From assembly GCA_018649725.1 (NCBI GenBank), contig JABIHH010000037.1, positions 1-41,400 on the forward strand: a DNA stretch of 41,400 bases, given 5' to 3'. This document shows positions 17,501 to 25,678 of the stretch, piece by piece (position 1 is the stretch's first letter; each line of letters starts with the position of its first letter). The stretch comes from Rhodospirillaceae bacterium. Its GTDB lineage: Bacteria; Pseudomonadota; Alphaproteobacteria; Rhodospirillales; UBA2165. Made by a program: the position numbers and the translations under genes. Below the pieces are notes generated by a model. The model searched no databases, was not told where the DNA came from, and saw only the letters and a list, made by a program, of their open reading frames with translations.

Positions 17501-17967
17501 CCGTGAAAGATGAGTATGAAGTGGCGCGGCTTTATACGGATGGCGATTTTGAGCAAAAGATCAAAGATCTGTTCGAAGGCGATGTGAAGCTGGAGTTTCA
17601 TATCGGCCGCAACCTTGTGGCGGCGGAAAATCGAAATACCGATCGGCTTAAAAAGCAAAAATTTGGCTCCTGGTTTATCAGCGTTCTCAATCTGCTGAAT
17701 GGGGTCAAAGGCCTGCGCGGCAGCCTGATTGATCCATTTAAATATACCAAAGACCGTAAGCGCGATCGTCAATTGATCGACGACTATGAACAAAGCATTG
17801 ATGCTTTGCTCAAGGGTTTATCGGCAGAGAATTATGATCTGTCGGTTGAGATCGCCAAAATCCCGGATGTTATTCGCGGCTTTGGCCGTATCCGGGACCG
17901 TTCAGTCACGCTGGCAAAAGATCGGGAGCATGAGCTTCTGGCCCAATTGGACAATAAAGCCGCTTAA
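14512..17967 (+). CDS. Indolepyruvate ferredoxin oxidoreductase, fused alpha and beta subunits
   Basis: The 1151-residue protein fuses IorA and IorB, as is usual in proteobacteria. The N-terminal pyruvate-oxidoreductase domain has GYRGSPLGGFD near 60-70, the thiamine diphosphate domain has HFCPGCPHNRGTSTPEG near 439-455, a cysteine cluster (CEGCSDCSSQSKC) near 640-655 should bind 4Fe-4S, and the gamma-type domain with GVGGTGLITIG starts near 728. Family enzymes decarboxylate aryl- or other 2-oxoacids oxidatively to acyl-CoA. It lies 18 bases after the SDR gene in the same run. Aryl-pyruvate turnover would connect it with the aromatic genes downstream, but the true substrate is inference. Confidence 0.92.
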   Translation: MDEQVTKPAVSLDDRYSLPSGKAYMSGTQTLLRLLLEQARRDQAAGLKTAGFVSGYRGSPLGGFDLALWKAQDFLKKDNIHFQPGLNEDLAVTAVWGSQQTDIFGSQKYDGVFGMWYGKLPGLDRSGDAMKHAHMNGISRHGGVLAVSGDDPAMSSTSVAGQSEHTFASYMMPVIYPSNLEDILRMGLLGYGLSRYSGNWVGLKTISDIAETSASVELGRAVPEFKLPDNHGDIWEQVIGRWPDDRFSQDIRLQEVRLPAAVAFARANSFDEVVVSSPKPRIGIVAAGKPYLDLRQALDDLGITNEVAAEIGLTVYKPGLIWPIEPEGMTAFARGLEEVIVVEERRAFMETQLKELAYNWEAGLRPRILGKADEIGQPLIPSTGVISAALLAKVIGRRLQKITNHPAIAKNLAESDTRTQQAVVQPSSDFRVPHFCPGCPHNRGTSTPEGSAAMAGIGCHSLAMWMPGNDTVTFTHMGAEGANWIGASAFVDRDHMFQNIGDGTYAHSGSLAIRAAHAAGCNMTYKILYNDAVAMTGGQPVEGHASVLDIAKQMQAEGIGKVAVVADDLKKYKDYGPDYKFPAGIELYGREEMTSVMKACRDWPGVSVLIYDQVCATERRRRRKRGLMPPATKRVVINERVCEGCSDCSSQSKCAAIRPLATPLGIKRQIDQSGCNMDLLCLEGFCPAMVTVEGGELRKPAVPEAGSDLNITVPDPVQKPLTGSYDILIAGVGGTGLITIGNLLGMAAHLEGKECSVLDNTGIARMGGAVTTHVRLGEPGINLNASRIENLAAKALLGSDLVVSASMEVLPRIGDEQTTAILNTYIAPTADQAENPELSVNVDALVEKVTSRVGENSVTLDATELASSLMGNKIFANILMLGIAFQKGLIPLDITSIHQAIELNASAVEENLTAFEWGRRYAVDAEAVAAFAGLAETAPYSLEQKISERTDDLAKYQNTAYAKRYTDLIAKVRDADKDQNSAALSKAVADNYYKLLAVKDEYEVARLYTDGDFEQKIKDLFEGDVKLEFHIGRNLVAAENRNTDRLKKQKFGSWFISVLNLLNGVKGLRGSLIDPFKYTKDRKRDRQLIDDYEQSIDALLKGLSAENYDLSVEIAKIPDVIRGFGRIRDRSVTLAKDREHELLAQLDNKAA

Positions 17968-18016
17968 TCTCAATTTTGCGTTGCACCTCTGGCGTGGGCC
18001 AACGTAGACTTGTGTG

Positions 18017-19267
18017 ATGTCTCGCATTGATTATCGAAAATATGTCCCGACCGCTGAAACCTCCAAAGTTCATGGCGAGAGTGCGCGTCAACACGCGGCA
18101 GATCTAGCGGACGTGCCGTTAATTAAAGGCATTCTTGCTGGCTGGCAGGAGATGTATGCCGCTCCCTATACAGGTATGACGACAGATGGAACGGTAATGC
18201 CGGGCCTGTTTAAGTTGCGCTCGGAAAAAGCGCCGATCGAGCAAGCCATAATTGCTGCCAATCATTTAATCTCCGAGCTGACGCCTGAGCAACTCAAATC
18301 CTCAAGCTTTGACGTCGATGCCAAGCAATGGCGCAATTGGCAAAATACCGAGATTTATTTCGAAGACTTTGGCCTGCGCTTGGCGGAAGTTTCGGATGCT
18401 GTGCGCGACGCAATTTTGGCAGTGATGCGGGCAAGTTTGAGCGCCAAAGGCTATGAGAAATCCCGCAATGTTATGCGTCTTAATGGCTTTCTGGGTGACC
18501 TTGTTGGCGGCCCTGAAATATTTGGCGAGTTCACCTATCTGTTCAGCTTGTTTGGCACACCATCCGCTTCTGAGCCTTGGGGATGGCAGATCTTCGGCCA
18601 TCATCTTTGTCTCAGCTGTCTGATGATTGGCGATCAAATGACGATCACGCCAACTTTTATGGGCGGTGAGCCGTGCTCGGCGGATGAAGGTCCGCATAAG
18701 GGTTTAAGTATATTTGACGACGAGGAACGCTTTGGGTTGGAGCTCATGCGATCTTTTTCTGAGGACCAGCAAGCCAAAGCGTTGATCGCCAATTCGATGA
18801 TCGGCGGCGATTTGCCAGAAGGGAGGCGGGTGCATTATGACGGTCTTCATCTGGGCGGCGCCTATTGTGATAATCGCATTGTGCCTTATGAAGGTTTGCA
18901 AGGCGTTGATTTTACCAAGCTCCAGCGTCGCAATCTGCTGGATTTGGTGGCTGAGTATCTCGGCACGTTACCGCCAGGACCATTCGCCGCCAAAATGGAA
19001 GACGTCGAGCGCCATTTCGCTGACACCCATTTTTGCTGGATTGGCAGCCGGGAAGAAGATCAGGCGTTTTATTATCGCATCCAAAGTCCGGTCACGCTGA
19101 TCGAGTTTGATCATCATGCCGGGGTGTTCTTGACCAATCCGACACCGATGAATTTTCACGTCCATACCTTGGTCAGAACGCCGAACGGCAATGATTATGG
19201 CGTTGATCTTATTCGCCAACACTATGAGAATGCACCACACCATAAGGATCATCACCACGACCACTAA
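18017..19267 (+). CDS. DUF3500 family protein with a His-rich C-terminal tail
   Basis: The protein of about 416 residues fits the DUF3500 family by the WQIFGHHLCLS and HIDG-like regions and the HFCWIGS element, where His-rich patches suggest metal binding. No enzymatic role is established. There is no signal peptide. It ends in NAPHHKDHHHDH, a natural His-rich tail that could bind nickel, zinc or iron. The ATG at 18017 was preferred over the GTG directly before it; neither has a strong ribosome-binding site. It lies 49 bases after the IorAB gene and 25 bases before the acyl-CoA ligase gene, so an auxiliary catabolic function is likely. Confidence 0.8.
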   Translation: MSRIDYRKYVPTAETSKVHGESARQHAADLADVPLIKGILAGWQEMYAAPYTGMTTDGTVMPGLFKLRSEKAPIEQAIIAANHLISELTPEQLKSSSFDVDAKQWRNWQNTEIYFEDFGLRLAEVSDAVRDAILAVMRASLSAKGYEKSRNVMRLNGFLGDLVGGPEIFGEFTYLFSLFGTPSASEPWGWQIFGHHLCLSCLMIGDQMTITPTFMGGEPCSADEGPHKGLSIFDDEERFGLELMRSFSEDQQAKALIANSMIGGDLPEGRRVHYDGLHLGGAYCDNRIVPYEGLQGVDFTKLQRRNLLDLVAEYLGTLPPGPFAAKMEDVERHFADTHFCWIGSREEDQAFYYRIQSPVTLIEFDHHAGVFLTNPTPMNFHVHTLVRTPNGNDYGVDLIRQHYENAPHHKDHHHDH

Positions 19268-19292
19268 AAAATAATAAATTGGGGAGAAAAAC

Positions 19293-20927
19293 ATGCTTGG
19301 CAAAATGATGGATATGCCGCTTTCGATCACGTCGATGATCAAACATGCGGCCAGATTTCATAGCGATACGGAAATTGTCTCCAGAACAATTGAGGGACCC
19401 ATTCATCGTTACACGTATGCCGACTCTTACCAGCGCATTCAGAAATTAGCCCATGCGCTTGTTGAGCTTGGTGTGCAGCCGGGCGACCGGGTCGCGACAT
19501 TGGCGTGGAATAGCTATCGCCACTTTGAGCTTTATTTTGCGATATCGGGTTTGGGTGCCGTCTGTCATACGATCAATCCGCGCCTGTTTGGCGATCAGAT
19601 CTCTTACATCATCAATCACGCTCAGGACAAAGTGATTTTTGTCGATCTAAGTTTCGTGCCGGTCTTGGAAGGGGTGGTCGACCAAATCGGTGACGATGTG
19701 GAATTTGTGATTATGACCGATCCGGACCATATGCCGGAAAGTAAATTAGACGATGTGCAATGCTATGAAGACCTCGTTACAGACCAACCAGACCACTATG
19801 ATTGGCCGGAATTGGAGGAAAATACGGCATCCTCGCTTTGTTACAGCTCGGGCACGACCGGCAATCCAAAAGGCGTTCTCTATACACACCGCTCGACCGT
19901 GCTGCACGCGATGGGTATTTGTGCCGCCGATACCATGGCGATATCGGGCCGGGATGCTGTTTTGCCGGTGGTGCCAATGTTTCACGTCAATGCTTGGGGC
20001 ATCCCCTATGCTGCGGCGATGTCTGGGGCCAAGCTGGTTTTTCCGGGCGCGGGCATGGATGGCGCTTCAGTATTTGAGTTACTGGAACAGGAAGACGTAA
20101 CGCTGACAGCAGGAGTGCCTACCGTGTGGCTGCTGTTGCAGCAATATTTTCAAGCTGAGAATAAAACATTGCCGCATCTTGAGCGCGTCATTGTTGGTGG
20201 GGCCGCGCTGCCTGCCTCGATTATTGAAGCCTTTGAGCAAGATCTTGGCTGCAAATGTCTGCACGCCTGGGGCATGACCGAGATGAGCCCGATTGGCACG
20301 ATTTTTCATATGAAAGGCGATATGAAAGATATGACATCAGAGCAACTCATGGCTTACAAAGTGAAGCAGGGTCACCCGGTTTATGGTGTTGAGATGAAAA
20401 TCGTTAATGATGACGATGAAGCATTGCCCCATAACGGCCAGGATTTCGGCGAACTTCTGGTACGCGGCCCCTGGATCACCAGCGGCTATTTCGAAGATGA
20501 TGAAGCTTCTGCCGGCAGCTTTGATGCAGAAGGTTACTTCAGGACCGGTGATGTTTGCACCATCGATGATCGCGGCTTTATGCAAATCGTCGATCGCTCG
20601 AAAGATGTTATTAAATCAGGCGGTGAATGGATCAGTTCCATCGATCTGGAGAATATCGCCGTCGGCCATGAAGCGATTGCGGAGGCGGCGGTAATTGGCT
20701 TGTCGCATCCCAAATGGGACGAACGACCCTTACTGATCTGCGTCAAAGCCGAGGGGGCGGACGTCGCCGCCGAAGATATGTTGGCCATGTATAAAGGCAA
20801 AGTCGCCGATTGGTGGATCCCCAATGAGGTCGCTTTTGTCGATGAATTGCCGCATACCGCGACCGGAAAGCTCTTGAAAACGGCGCTTAGAAAACAATTC
20901 TCTGATCACACTTTTTCAGATGCTTAA
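19293..20927 (+). CDS. AMP-forming acyl-CoA ligase
   Basis: The 544-residue protein has the adenylation motifs in order: [11 protein letters not shown] at 184-194, [12 protein letters not shown] near 323-334, [14 protein letters not shown] near 412-425 and [10 protein letters not shown] near the C-terminus with the adenylating Lys. The length and the [11 protein letters not shown] region resemble medium/long-chain fatty-acid and methylmercaptopropionate-type ligases. It activates a carboxylic acid with ATP and CoA in the cytoplasm. Its ATG follows a GGGGAG ribosome-binding site. In this cluster it could be the entry step that makes the first CoA thioester. The acid cannot be named. Confidence 0.92.
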   Translation: MLGKMMDMPLSITSMIKHAARFHSDTEIVSRTIEGPIHRYTYADSYQRIQKLAHALVELGVQPGDRVATLAWNSYRHFELYFAISGLGAVCHTINPRLFGDQISYIINHAQDKVIFVDLSFVPVLEGVVDQIGDDVEFVIMTDPDHMPESKLDDVQCYEDLVTDQPDHYDWPELEENTASSLCYSSGTTGNPKGVLYTHRSTVLHAMGICAADTMAISGRDAVLPVVPMFHVNAWGIPYAAAMSGAKLVFPGAGMDGASVFELLEQEDVTLTAGVPTVWLLLQQYFQAENKTLPHLERVIVGGAALPASIIEAFEQDLGCKCLHAWGMTEMSPIGTIFHMKGDMKDMTSEQLMAYKVKQGHPVYGVEMKIVNDDDEALPHNGQDFGELLVRGPWITSGYFEDDEASAGSFDAEGYFRTGDVCTIDDRGFMQIVDRSKDVIKSGGEWISSIDLENIAVGHEAIAEAAVIGLSHPKWDERPLLICVKAEGADVAAEDMLAMYKGKVADWWIPNEVAFVDELPHTATGKLLKTALRKQFSDHTFSDA

Positions 20928-21006
20928 ATTATTGCTTTTGCCGCATTATTGGTGATGATCAGGCCATTCAATTAATAAACCAGTAATAAATCAGGGGAAA
21001 TAAGAA

Positions 21007-21675
21007 ATGTCAGAACAAATGATTAAAGTCACGGCTGAAGACGGCCATACGTTTGATGCCTTTCGGGCAACGCCGGATGGCGAGTCCAAGGGCGGTCTCG
21101 TGGTTTTGCAGGAAATTTTCGGCATGACCGAGCAGCTTAAAAATATCACCCGCGCCTGGGCTGCTGATGGTTATGATACCATCCTGCCCGCTATGTATGA
21201 CCGGATTAAGCCGGAAACTGTTATCGCCTTTGATGATATGGAAAGCGCGCAAGGCATGATGAAGCAATTCGATCCGGATGGCGTGGTGAGCGATATTCGT
21301 GCCGCTGCGGCTGCCGTTGATGGCGGAAAAGGCGTTTCCGTGATGGGCTTTTGCTGGGGCGGTGGTGCGGCAGCCAGGATGGCCAGCATATTGGATTTAA
21401 CCTCAATTGTTTCCTTCTATGGCACTGCGTTATCGAACAATGCCGCCAATGGTGCAAATTGCGCGGCTCAGTTTCACTTTGGCGAGACCGATCAGCATTC
21501 TCCACCGGAAATTATTGCTGAATTGAAGCAAAACATTCCCGCTGCGGAATGTCATGTTTATGACGCTGGTCACGCTTTTGCCAATGATGCCCGGCCAGAT
21601 TTTTATGTTGAACCGGCAGCTTTGTCAGCGCGGGAGCGGACGGTTGAGTTCCTCGACCGCGTTCACGGTGCGTGA
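21007..21675 (+). CDS. Dienelactone hydrolase family protein
   Basis: The 222-residue alpha/beta hydrolase has the Cys-Asp-His triad of dienelactone hydrolases: Cys116 in GFCWGGG, Asp161 after the HFGE strand and His188 in YDAGHAFAND; Glu36 in LQEIFG matches the Glu that holds the Cys in its resting state. The family hydrolyses lactones from ring cleavage, such as dienelactone, as well as other esters. A 79-base gap containing GGGGAAATAAG before the ATG separates it from the ligase gene; six bases separate it from the LigI-like hydrolase gene. A lactone or ester hydrolysis in aromatic degradation is a reasonable inference. Confidence 0.9.
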   Translation: MSEQMIKVTAEDGHTFDAFRATPDGESKGGLVVLQEIFGMTEQLKNITRAWAADGYDTILPAMYDRIKPETVIAFDDMESAQGMMKQFDPDGVVSDIRAAAAAVDGGKGVSVMGFCWGGGAAARMASILDLTSIVSFYGTALSNNAANGANCAAQFHFGETDQHSPPEIIAELKQNIPAAECHVYDAGHAFANDARPDFYVEPAALSARERTVEFLDRVHGA

Positions 21676-21681
21676 TTAGCC

Positions 21682-22581
21682 ATGGCGCCCGCTGATAATG
21701 GGGCAGGGCCTTACAAATCCTGCCAGCCGCCTGATCCCAATCCGGTAAAGCCGGGGTTCCAATTACCACCAGGTGCTTGCGACGCCCATTGTCATGTCTT
21801 TGGACCTGGTGATGTTTTTCCGTATCATCCAAGCCGCTCCTATACGCCGCCGGATGCGTCGCGCCAGACGTTAAAAAACCTCCATGATTTTTTAGGCCTT
21901 GAGCGTGCCGTCATTGTCCAGGCGAGTTGTCACGGGCCCGACAATACGGCGATGCTGGATGCTATCGCCCACAGTAATGGTAAGTATCGCGGTGTTTGCC
22001 ACATCGATGAAAGCACGACGGAGAAAGATCTGCACGATCTCCATGACGGCGGCGTTAGAGGTGTGCGTTTTAACTTTGTGAAGCATCTGGGCGGTGCGCC
22101 GGATATTGATTTTCTGCGCCGTACGGTTGATGTTATTCGCGGCCTTGATTGGCATCTCGTTCTGCATTTTGATGCGGCGGATTTGCTGGAATATAAAAGC
22201 CTGCTTGAAGAGTTAAGTATTCGTATTGTCATCGATCATATGGGTCGCCCGAAGGTTGCCGAAGGGGTCGAGCAGGCATCGTTTCAGACTTTGCTGGATT
22301 TTATGAAGAATGAAAATTATTGGGTAAAAGTCTGTGGTTTGGAGCGGATATCAGTTGACGGTGCGCCATTCCATGACGGCATTCCTTTTGCGCAAAGCCT
22401 TATCGAGGTCGCCCCCGATCGGATTATTTGGGGCACAGATTTTCCTCATCCCAATATCAACGGCGACATGCCCAATGATGGCGAGCTGGTGAATTTGTTG
22501 GGCTTAGTGGCTCCCGATGAGACGCAGCGGAAAAAAATTCTCGTCGATAACCCTCACCGGCTTTACGAGTTCGAGAGCTAA
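21682..22581 (+). CDS. LigI-like 2-pyrone-4,6-dicarboxylate hydrolase family amidohydrolase
   Basis: The 299-residue TIM-barrel amidohydrolase matches the LigI family well: CDAHCHVFGPGDVFPYHP near 34-51, GVRGVRFNFV near 130-139, VIDHMGRP near 184-191 and WGTDFPHPN near 250-258. LigI opens the lactone 2-pyrone-4,6-dicarboxylate to 4-carboxy-2-hydroxymuconate/oxalomesaconate in the protocatechuate 4,5-cleavage pathway, and does not need a metal. The next gene, one base downstream, is a LigU-like tautomerase, the partner expected in that pathway. Other lactones are possible substrates, so I leave the symbol blank. Confidence 0.85.
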   Translation: MAPADNGAGPYKSCQPPDPNPVKPGFQLPPGACDAHCHVFGPGDVFPYHPSRSYTPPDASRQTLKNLHDFLGLERAVIVQASCHGPDNTAMLDAIAHSNGKYRGVCHIDESTTEKDLHDLHDGGVRGVRFNFVKHLGGAPDIDFLRRTVDVIRGLDWHLVLHFDAADLLEYKSLLEELSIRIVIDHMGRPKVAEGVEQASFQTLLDFMKNENYWVKVCGLERISVDGAPFHDGIPFAQSLIEVAPDRIIWGTDFPHPNINGDMPNDGELVNLLGLVAPDETQRKKILVDNPHRLYEFES

Positions 22582-22582
22582 G

Positions 22583-23665
22583 ATGCAGAAAGCGATCCCT
22601 TGTGTGATGATGCGAGGCGGGACCTCGAAAGGAGCCTATTTTCTTAAAAGTGATCTGCCGGCTGATGAGACGGCGCGCGATCAAGTCTTACTGGAAGTGA
22701 TGGGCTCACCTGATGATCGCCAGATCGACGGCCTCGGCGGCGCCAATCCGCTGACCAGCAAAGTCGCCATTATCAGTAAATCCGATCAAGCGGGCGTCGA
22801 TATCGATTATCTTTTTGCCCAAGTCGTCGTCGATGAACCAGTTGTCGGTTATGGTCAGAATTGCGGAAACATTTTGGCCGGCGTTGGCCAATTCGCAATT
22901 GAAAAAGGCTTGGTTGAGGCGGGCGACCCAACGACGGATATCACGGTTCATATGGTCAATAGCGGCGATAATGCGGTTGTCACGGTGGCGACGCCAGGCG
23001 GTGAAGTTGCCTACGAAGGTGATGCCGCAATCGATGGTGTACCTGGAACGGCGGCCCCCGTGCCGCTTAATTTTCTGGATACCGCGGGCGCGATTTGCGG
23101 GGCCTTATTGCCGAGCGGGAACATCGTCGATGAGATTGATGGCGTGAAACTGACTTGTATCGATAACGGCATGCCAGTCGTGGCATTGCGGGCCTCCGAC
23201 TTTGGCGTTGAAGGCACAGAGACTGTTGAGCAATTAGAAGCCAATGAAGAGCTTAAAAGCCGCCTTGAAAGTATTCGTTTGCAAGCTGGCCCGCTGATGA
23301 ATTTGGGCGATGTTACGGATAAGACGGTGCCTAAAATGACACTCCTTTCCAAACCAAGGAGTGGTGGTGTTATCTCGACACGCTCATTCATCCCACATCG
23401 CTGCCATTCGACGATCGGCGTGTTTGCGGCGGTCTCGGTCGCAACAGCTTGCCTGATACCCGGCACGCCGGCGGCTGACATTGCCGGAAACCTCAGCGGC
23501 GCTGGTACGCGTTTGCTGATTGAGCATCCCAGCGGCGGTATGGAAGTTGATATTGAAATTGAAATTAATGGCGAGGATATAAACCTCAAGCGCTCGGGCT
23601 TTTTGCGGACAGCCAGAAAGCTCTATGAAGGTTCAGTCTTCGTTTCTGATCAAAAGGAGAATTAA
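22583..23665 (+). CDS. PrpF/LigU-like 4-oxalomesaconate tautomerase
   Basis: From ATG 22583, just after the previous stop, the product has 360 residues with the PrpF fold opening MQKAIPCVMMRGGTSKGAYF. MGSPDDRQIDGLGGANPLTSK near 46-66 and QNCGNILAGVGQFAIEKGL near 92-110 are strongly conserved in GalD/LigU tautomerases. These shift the double bond of 4-oxalomesaconate; related PrpF enzymes isomerise aconitates. A longer reading frame upstream overlaps the LigI-like gene and is not needed. The pair LigI-LigU makes the oxalomesaconate branch of gallate/protocatechuate degradation likely. The ring-cleaving dioxygenase and the hydratase LigJ are not seen in the window. Confidence 0.88.
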   Translation: MQKAIPCVMMRGGTSKGAYFLKSDLPADETARDQVLLEVMGSPDDRQIDGLGGANPLTSKVAIISKSDQAGVDIDYLFAQVVVDEPVVGYGQNCGNILAGVGQFAIEKGLVEAGDPTTDITVHMVNSGDNAVVTVATPGGEVAYEGDAAIDGVPGTAAPVPLNFLDTAGAICGALLPSGNIVDEIDGVKLTCIDNGMPVVALRASDFGVEGTETVEQLEANEELKSRLESIRLQAGPLMNLGDVTDKTVPKMTLLSKPRSGGVISTRSFIPHRCHSTIGVFAAVSVATACLIPGTPAADIAGNLSGAGTRLLIEHPSGGMEVDIEIEINGEDINLKRSGFLRTARKLYEGSVFVSDQKEN

Positions 23666-23667
23666 AA

Positions 23668-24273
23668 ATGCCCAGAGGCGTAATCGATATTGAAGGCATC
23701 CAAAGCCCTGAAATGCAGGCTTTAAAGAATAAGACAACACCAGAGGATTTGCCGTTTAATATTACCAAAATTGGTCATGTTGTCTTGCGCTGCACGGATA
23801 TGGAAAGATCGGTGAAATTTTATACCGATGTTTTGGGCTTTCGCGTGACCGATGTTTATCCCGAAACCATGATCCCCGGCCGGATGGTCTTTATGCGTTG
23901 TAACAATGACCACCACGGTGTCGCCTTGGTGGGCGGCATTGATAAGCCGTCGCCAAATGAAGAACTCCATCACATGGCATTTGAAGTTGATAGTTTGGAT
24001 GAAGTGTTGCGGGCCCGCGAACATCTCAAAAAGCACGATGTCACAATTCTATTTGAAGGTCGCCGCCGGGCTGGCGTGCAGATCGCGGTTGAGTTCTTAG
24101 ATCCCGATGGCCACTGGCTGGAGATTTATTGGGGCTTGGATCAGGTTGGGCCAAATGACACCGCCCGCCCACCTGAAGAATGGGTTGAAGAATTTTCACT
24201 TGAAGACGCGATTGATAGTGCGCCCGTCGGTCAGGACACAACGCTTGCCGACCCATCGCTTAAAAAGGGTTGA
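23668..24273 (+). CDS. VOC-superfamily protein (glyoxalase/extradiol dioxygenase type)
   Basis: The 201-residue protein has one VOC module at about 28-155. The possible metal ligands are His in KIGHVVLRC, His in ELHHMAFEV and Glu in HWLEIYW, in the arrangement of type I extradiol dioxygenases and glyoxalases. An N-terminal segment of about 25 residues and a C-terminal extension of about 45 residues lie outside the module. It starts two bases after the LigU-like gene, so translation is probably coupled. As no other ring-opening enzyme is seen nearby, it is a candidate for the ring-cleavage step; an isomerase or lyase role is equally possible. Confidence 0.85.
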   Translation: MPRGVIDIEGIQSPEMQALKNKTTPEDLPFNITKIGHVVLRCTDMERSVKFYTDVLGFRVTDVYPETMIPGRMVFMRCNNDHHGVALVGGIDKPSPNEELHHMAFEVDSLDEVLRAREHLKKHDVTILFEGRRRAGVQIAVEFLDPDGHWLEIYWGLDQVGPNDTARPPEEWVEEFSLEDAIDSAPVGQDTTLADPSLKKG

Positions 24274-24285
24274 TGATCAGAGTTG

Positions 24286-25182
24286 ATGGCAAGCCCGGTT
24301 GACGTTCCGCAAAAAAGCATTCTCCTTGGCATAATTTTGACGATCCTGTCCGGCAGTTTTCTGGCCATGATGGATGCGATCAGTAAGCATTTGATGGGAT
24401 CGCTAGATTCCGTTCAGGTCATCTGGAGCCGCTATTTCTTTCAAGCCCTCGTTGTTACCGTCTATTTACTGGCGACACGTTCGAGATCCATTTTCAAAAG
24501 CGCGCGCCCCGGCATTCAATTGCGGCGCTCGGCAGCTTTATTCGGCGCGACCTTTGCGATGTATTCATCTTTACAATTTTTACCCTTGGCCGATGCCTCG
24601 GCGGTACAGTTTATGGCACCCGTGTTGGTGACGATCATATCGGGTGTGTTCCTCAAAGAAGCCATTGGCGTGCGTCGCTATAGCGCTGTCTTTGTTGCTT
24701 TTTGTGGCGTGCTTCTCATTGTCCAGCCGGGCGGAGATTTTCAATGGCCGATCCTATTGCCGCTGTTCACGGCTTTGATGATGGCGATTTTCTTAATTCA
24801 AACGCGGGAGCTTAGGCTCCATGATGACGATTACACGACGCTTTTTTATTCGACTTTGGTTGGCGTGATTGTCTTAATTCTAATTGTGCCGTTCTTTTGG
24901 CAGCACCCGAGCTTGAAGGAATTTTTGATGATGTGCGCGCAGGGCAGCCTGGGCGCGGTGGGCCATCTGATGCTGATCAAAGGCTTTAAACATGCCTCGG
25001 CTTCGGTGTTGTCACCGTTTTTATATTCCCAGCTCCTCGTCGCTGTCATCTTGAGCGTAACGGTTCTGGCAGATCCGATGACCATTGGCATATTTGCCGG
25101 TGCCTGTCTGATTGTCGCCAGCGGTCTTTATATCTGGCACCGTGAAGTTTATCTGACTGAGCATCGGAAAACGGCTACTTAA
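24286..25182 (+). CDS. EamA/DMT-family membrane transporter
   Basis: The protein of about 298 residues has some ten hydrophobic helices in two repeats and the start ILSGSFLAMMDAISKHLMG with the VQVIWSRYFFQ motif of the drug/metabolite transporter family. It sits in the inner membrane. The ATG at 24286 was chosen over the upstream TTG. It is the last gene of the catabolic run and ends convergently with the unknown gene on the other strand, overlapping it by eight bases. Family members export amino acids, metabolites or drugs; export of a pathway intermediate is only a guess. Confidence 0.88.
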   Translation: MASPVDVPQKSILLGIILTILSGSFLAMMDAISKHLMGSLDSVQVIWSRYFFQALVVTVYLLATRSRSIFKSARPGIQLRRSAALFGATFAMYSSLQFLPLADASAVQFMAPVLVTIISGVFLKEAIGVRRYSAVFVAFCGVLLIVQPGGDFQWPILLPLFTALMMAIFLIQTRELRLHDDDYTTLFYSTLVGVIVLILIVPFFWQHPSLKEFLMMCAQGSLGAVGHLMLIKGFKHASASVLSPFLYSQLLVAVILSVTVLADPMTIGIFAGACLIVASGLYIWHREVYLTEHRKTAT

Positions 25183-25678
25183 AAAAGATTGCCTTTGCCG
25201 TTGGATTGAAACCGACCACCGCAATGTCACCGGCTTTCAGCTCAATGTTTTGAGCGAATTTGTAATGGGCGCCTTGGGAAATTTCCGCTTCAAATAGCTG
25301 AACCTTAATCTCATGCGTGCCGCTTTTGACTGGAAAGCGGTGATAGAACAGCGACCTGCCATCATTCGAGAGACCCGAAGGCTTAGACGTTGCATCGAAC
25401 ACAGCTTTGCCATCTATCATTAGCTTAATCGTGACCGGATGACGTTCGCGGGGACAATCCATTAATTTGCGCGCTGTCGTGGGTATATTGCGTTGGTGGT
25501 CGACCGCACGTTCGGTGCAGGCTTGTTTGCGCTGGCCAGCATGGCTGATACTGAGTTTTACCAGAGCCTGACCAGCTTCAAACGGATGATAGGTCGGCTG
25601 GCTGGAGAAATAACCGATCACCAGTGCGAAAGCGAGATAAGCGAGGCCTTGGCCGAGAATATTTAAAATACGTTTCAT
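25175..25678 (-). CDS. Membrane-anchored protein of unknown function, end of the NO reductase-like operon
   Basis: The 167-residue protein has one N-terminal hydrophobic segment (about 8-25) and then a beta-rich domain, probably periplasmic. Two cysteines occur in the mature part: Cys59 (KQACTE) and Cys79 (MDCPRERHPV). The pattern SISHAGQ, CPRERHPV and DGRSLFYHRFPV looks conserved, but I do not recognise a characterised family. Its ATG overlaps the stop of the cytochrome b fusion gene, so it is translated with it and may be an assembly or structural partner. It is the last gene of the leftward operon. Confidence 0.75.
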   Translation of the reverse strand: MKRILNILGQGLAYLAFALVIGYFSSQPTYHPFEAGQALVKLSISHAGQRKQACTERAVDHQRNIPTTARKLMDCPRERHPVTIKLMIDGKAVFDATSKPSGLSNDGRSLFYHRFPVKSGTHEIKVQLFEAEISQGAHYKFAQNIELKAGDIAVVGFNPTAKAIFFK

